DNA of 5,165 bases from Bacillota bacterium (lineage in GTDB: Bacteria; Bacillota; Desulfotomaculia; Desulfotomaculales; Desulfallaceae). Shown piece after piece: positions 4,854-5,165 of this stretch. The DNA is taken from assembly GCA_009781965.1 (NCBI GenBank), contig WQUS01000163.1, forward strand, positions 1 to 5,165, read 5' to 3'. The stretch's first letter is position 1. Every line of letters starts with the position of its first letter. The translations under genes were made by a program, and so were the position numbers. Under the pieces are notes generated by a model. That model saw only the letters and a list, made by a program, of their open reading frames with translations. It made no database searches and was not told the origin of the DNA.

Positions 4854-4937
4854 CCCTGCCAACTTCATTAACCATTTTGCAATGGCCAGCCCCCTGACCG
4901 GGAAAGTGACATTGATCAATCTGCAACCGCTATTCAC
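4836..4937 (-). CDS. Possible 33-residue ORF behind the permease, same frame
   Basis: A GTG at 4937 opens 33 codons to TAA at 4836-4838. The peptide has a hydrophobic/amphipathic core (INVTFPVRGLAIAKWLMKLAG) and ends in KKRGC. It lies in the same frame as the permease and begins 21 bases after that gene's TAG, with no stop between, so read-through would extend the permease by about 41 residues. An AAGGG sits only four bases before the GTG, which is close for a ribosome site. The 3' end overlaps the hairpin of the convergent terminator. I do not recognise a family. It may be a small membrane-active peptide, a lost C-terminus of the permease, or chance. Confidence 0.28.
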   Translation of the reverse strand: MNSGCRLINVTFPVRGLAIAKWLMKLAGKKRGC

Positions 4938-4958
4938 CTTTCCCTTGATAACAGCCCG

Positions 4959-5165
4959 CTACCCTCGCAGTCCTTTTTTAGTATACGCAAATGCGAATAA
5001 AACCGCAAAAACCGCGACATTAGCCAGTATGATTAATGCGGGCTTAATAAATCCGGCAGAAAAGTCATTTACCAGCGTATCAACCTGCAATGTGTAGAAA
5101 ACACCAAACACCTTTTTCACGGTTTCATTAAACATCGCAAGCATCGGAGTAAACCCGAGGATCAT
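4959..5165 (-). CDS. C-terminal part of a membrane protein, probably an ABC-2 type transporter permease
   Basis: Sixty-eight codons end in TAG at 4959-4961. The ATG at the window edge is probably internal, and the gene should continue to the right. The visible peptide has an amphipathic region (TPMLAMFNETVKKVFGVFYT) followed by one membrane segment at about residues 42-61 (PALIILANVAVFAVLFAFAY) and a short positive tail (TKKGLRG). A last membrane helix ending with a few basic residues is how ABC-2 family permeases finish, and the preceding short segment fits their periplasmic/extracellular loop region. No motif is diagnostic, so another polytopic membrane protein is possible. A paired ATPase gene would be expected outside the window. 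No terminator is visible behind it on the minus strand. Confidence 0.5.
   Translation of the reverse strand: MILGFTPMLAMFNETVKKVFGVFYTLQVDTLVNDFSAGFIKPALIILANVAVFAVLFAFAYTKKGLRG

Noticed and set aside
4549..4926. Minus-strand frame of 125 codons
   Set aside because: It is antisense to the 56-residue gene and its terminator, has no ribosome site, and gives a composition typical of antisense translation.
1..5165. CRISPR array or tandem direct repeats
   Set aside because: No regularly spaced direct repeats were seen on either strand.

Overview
The window looks like chromosomal and accessory DNA from a spore-forming, moderately low-GC Firmicute, possibly one of the Sporomusa-type Negativicutes or a Clostridium relative. 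This rests on a tRNA-Leu with no encoded CCA, consensus TTGACA/TATAAT promoters and strong AGGAGG-like ribosome sites. A SpoIVCA-type large serine recombinase and a sporulation-style polysaccharide deacetylase remnant point the same way. The taxon is inferred from gene style, not demonstrated.

Left part (1-660): the N-terminus of a probable ISAs1-like transposase runs off the left edge on the minus strand. It is followed by GC-rich hairpins without a gene, then a complete minus-strand tRNA-Leu(UAA) unit with a perfect consensus promoter (618-646), the tRNA (488-570) and an intrinsic terminator (363-391).

Middle part (660-2310): a gene-poor stretch with REP-like hairpins and a good plus-strand promoter (900-927) leads to a possible 28-residue leader ORF. 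That ORF overlaps by ATGA the start of a cytoplasmic orphan histidine kinase with an atypical H-box (1183-1983). The kinase is followed by four strong hairpins in about 200 bp. The unit is bracketed by two homologous palindromes (1004-1084 and 2240-2301) in inverted orientation, so it resembles a 1.3 kb cassette.

Right part (2310-5165): the 3' end of a polysaccharide deacetylase gene lies immediately downstream of a 490-residue large serine recombinase on the minus strand, an arrangement like sigK/skin-type interrupted sporulation genes. Upstream of the recombinase is a beheaded XRE-type regulator, and just upstream of that a 99-bp MITE-like element with 20-bp terminal inverted repeats. A divergent 56-residue gene with a strong ribosome site and a clear terminator follows. 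The right edge holds the C-terminus of a membrane protein, probably an ABC-2 type permease, with a possible 33-residue ORF just behind it in the same frame.

Functional links: the recombinase, XRE remnant and perhaps the 56-residue protein probably belong to one integrated or decaying element. The kinase cassette and tRNA unit are independent of it. No CRISPR array, rRNA or replication origin is visible.
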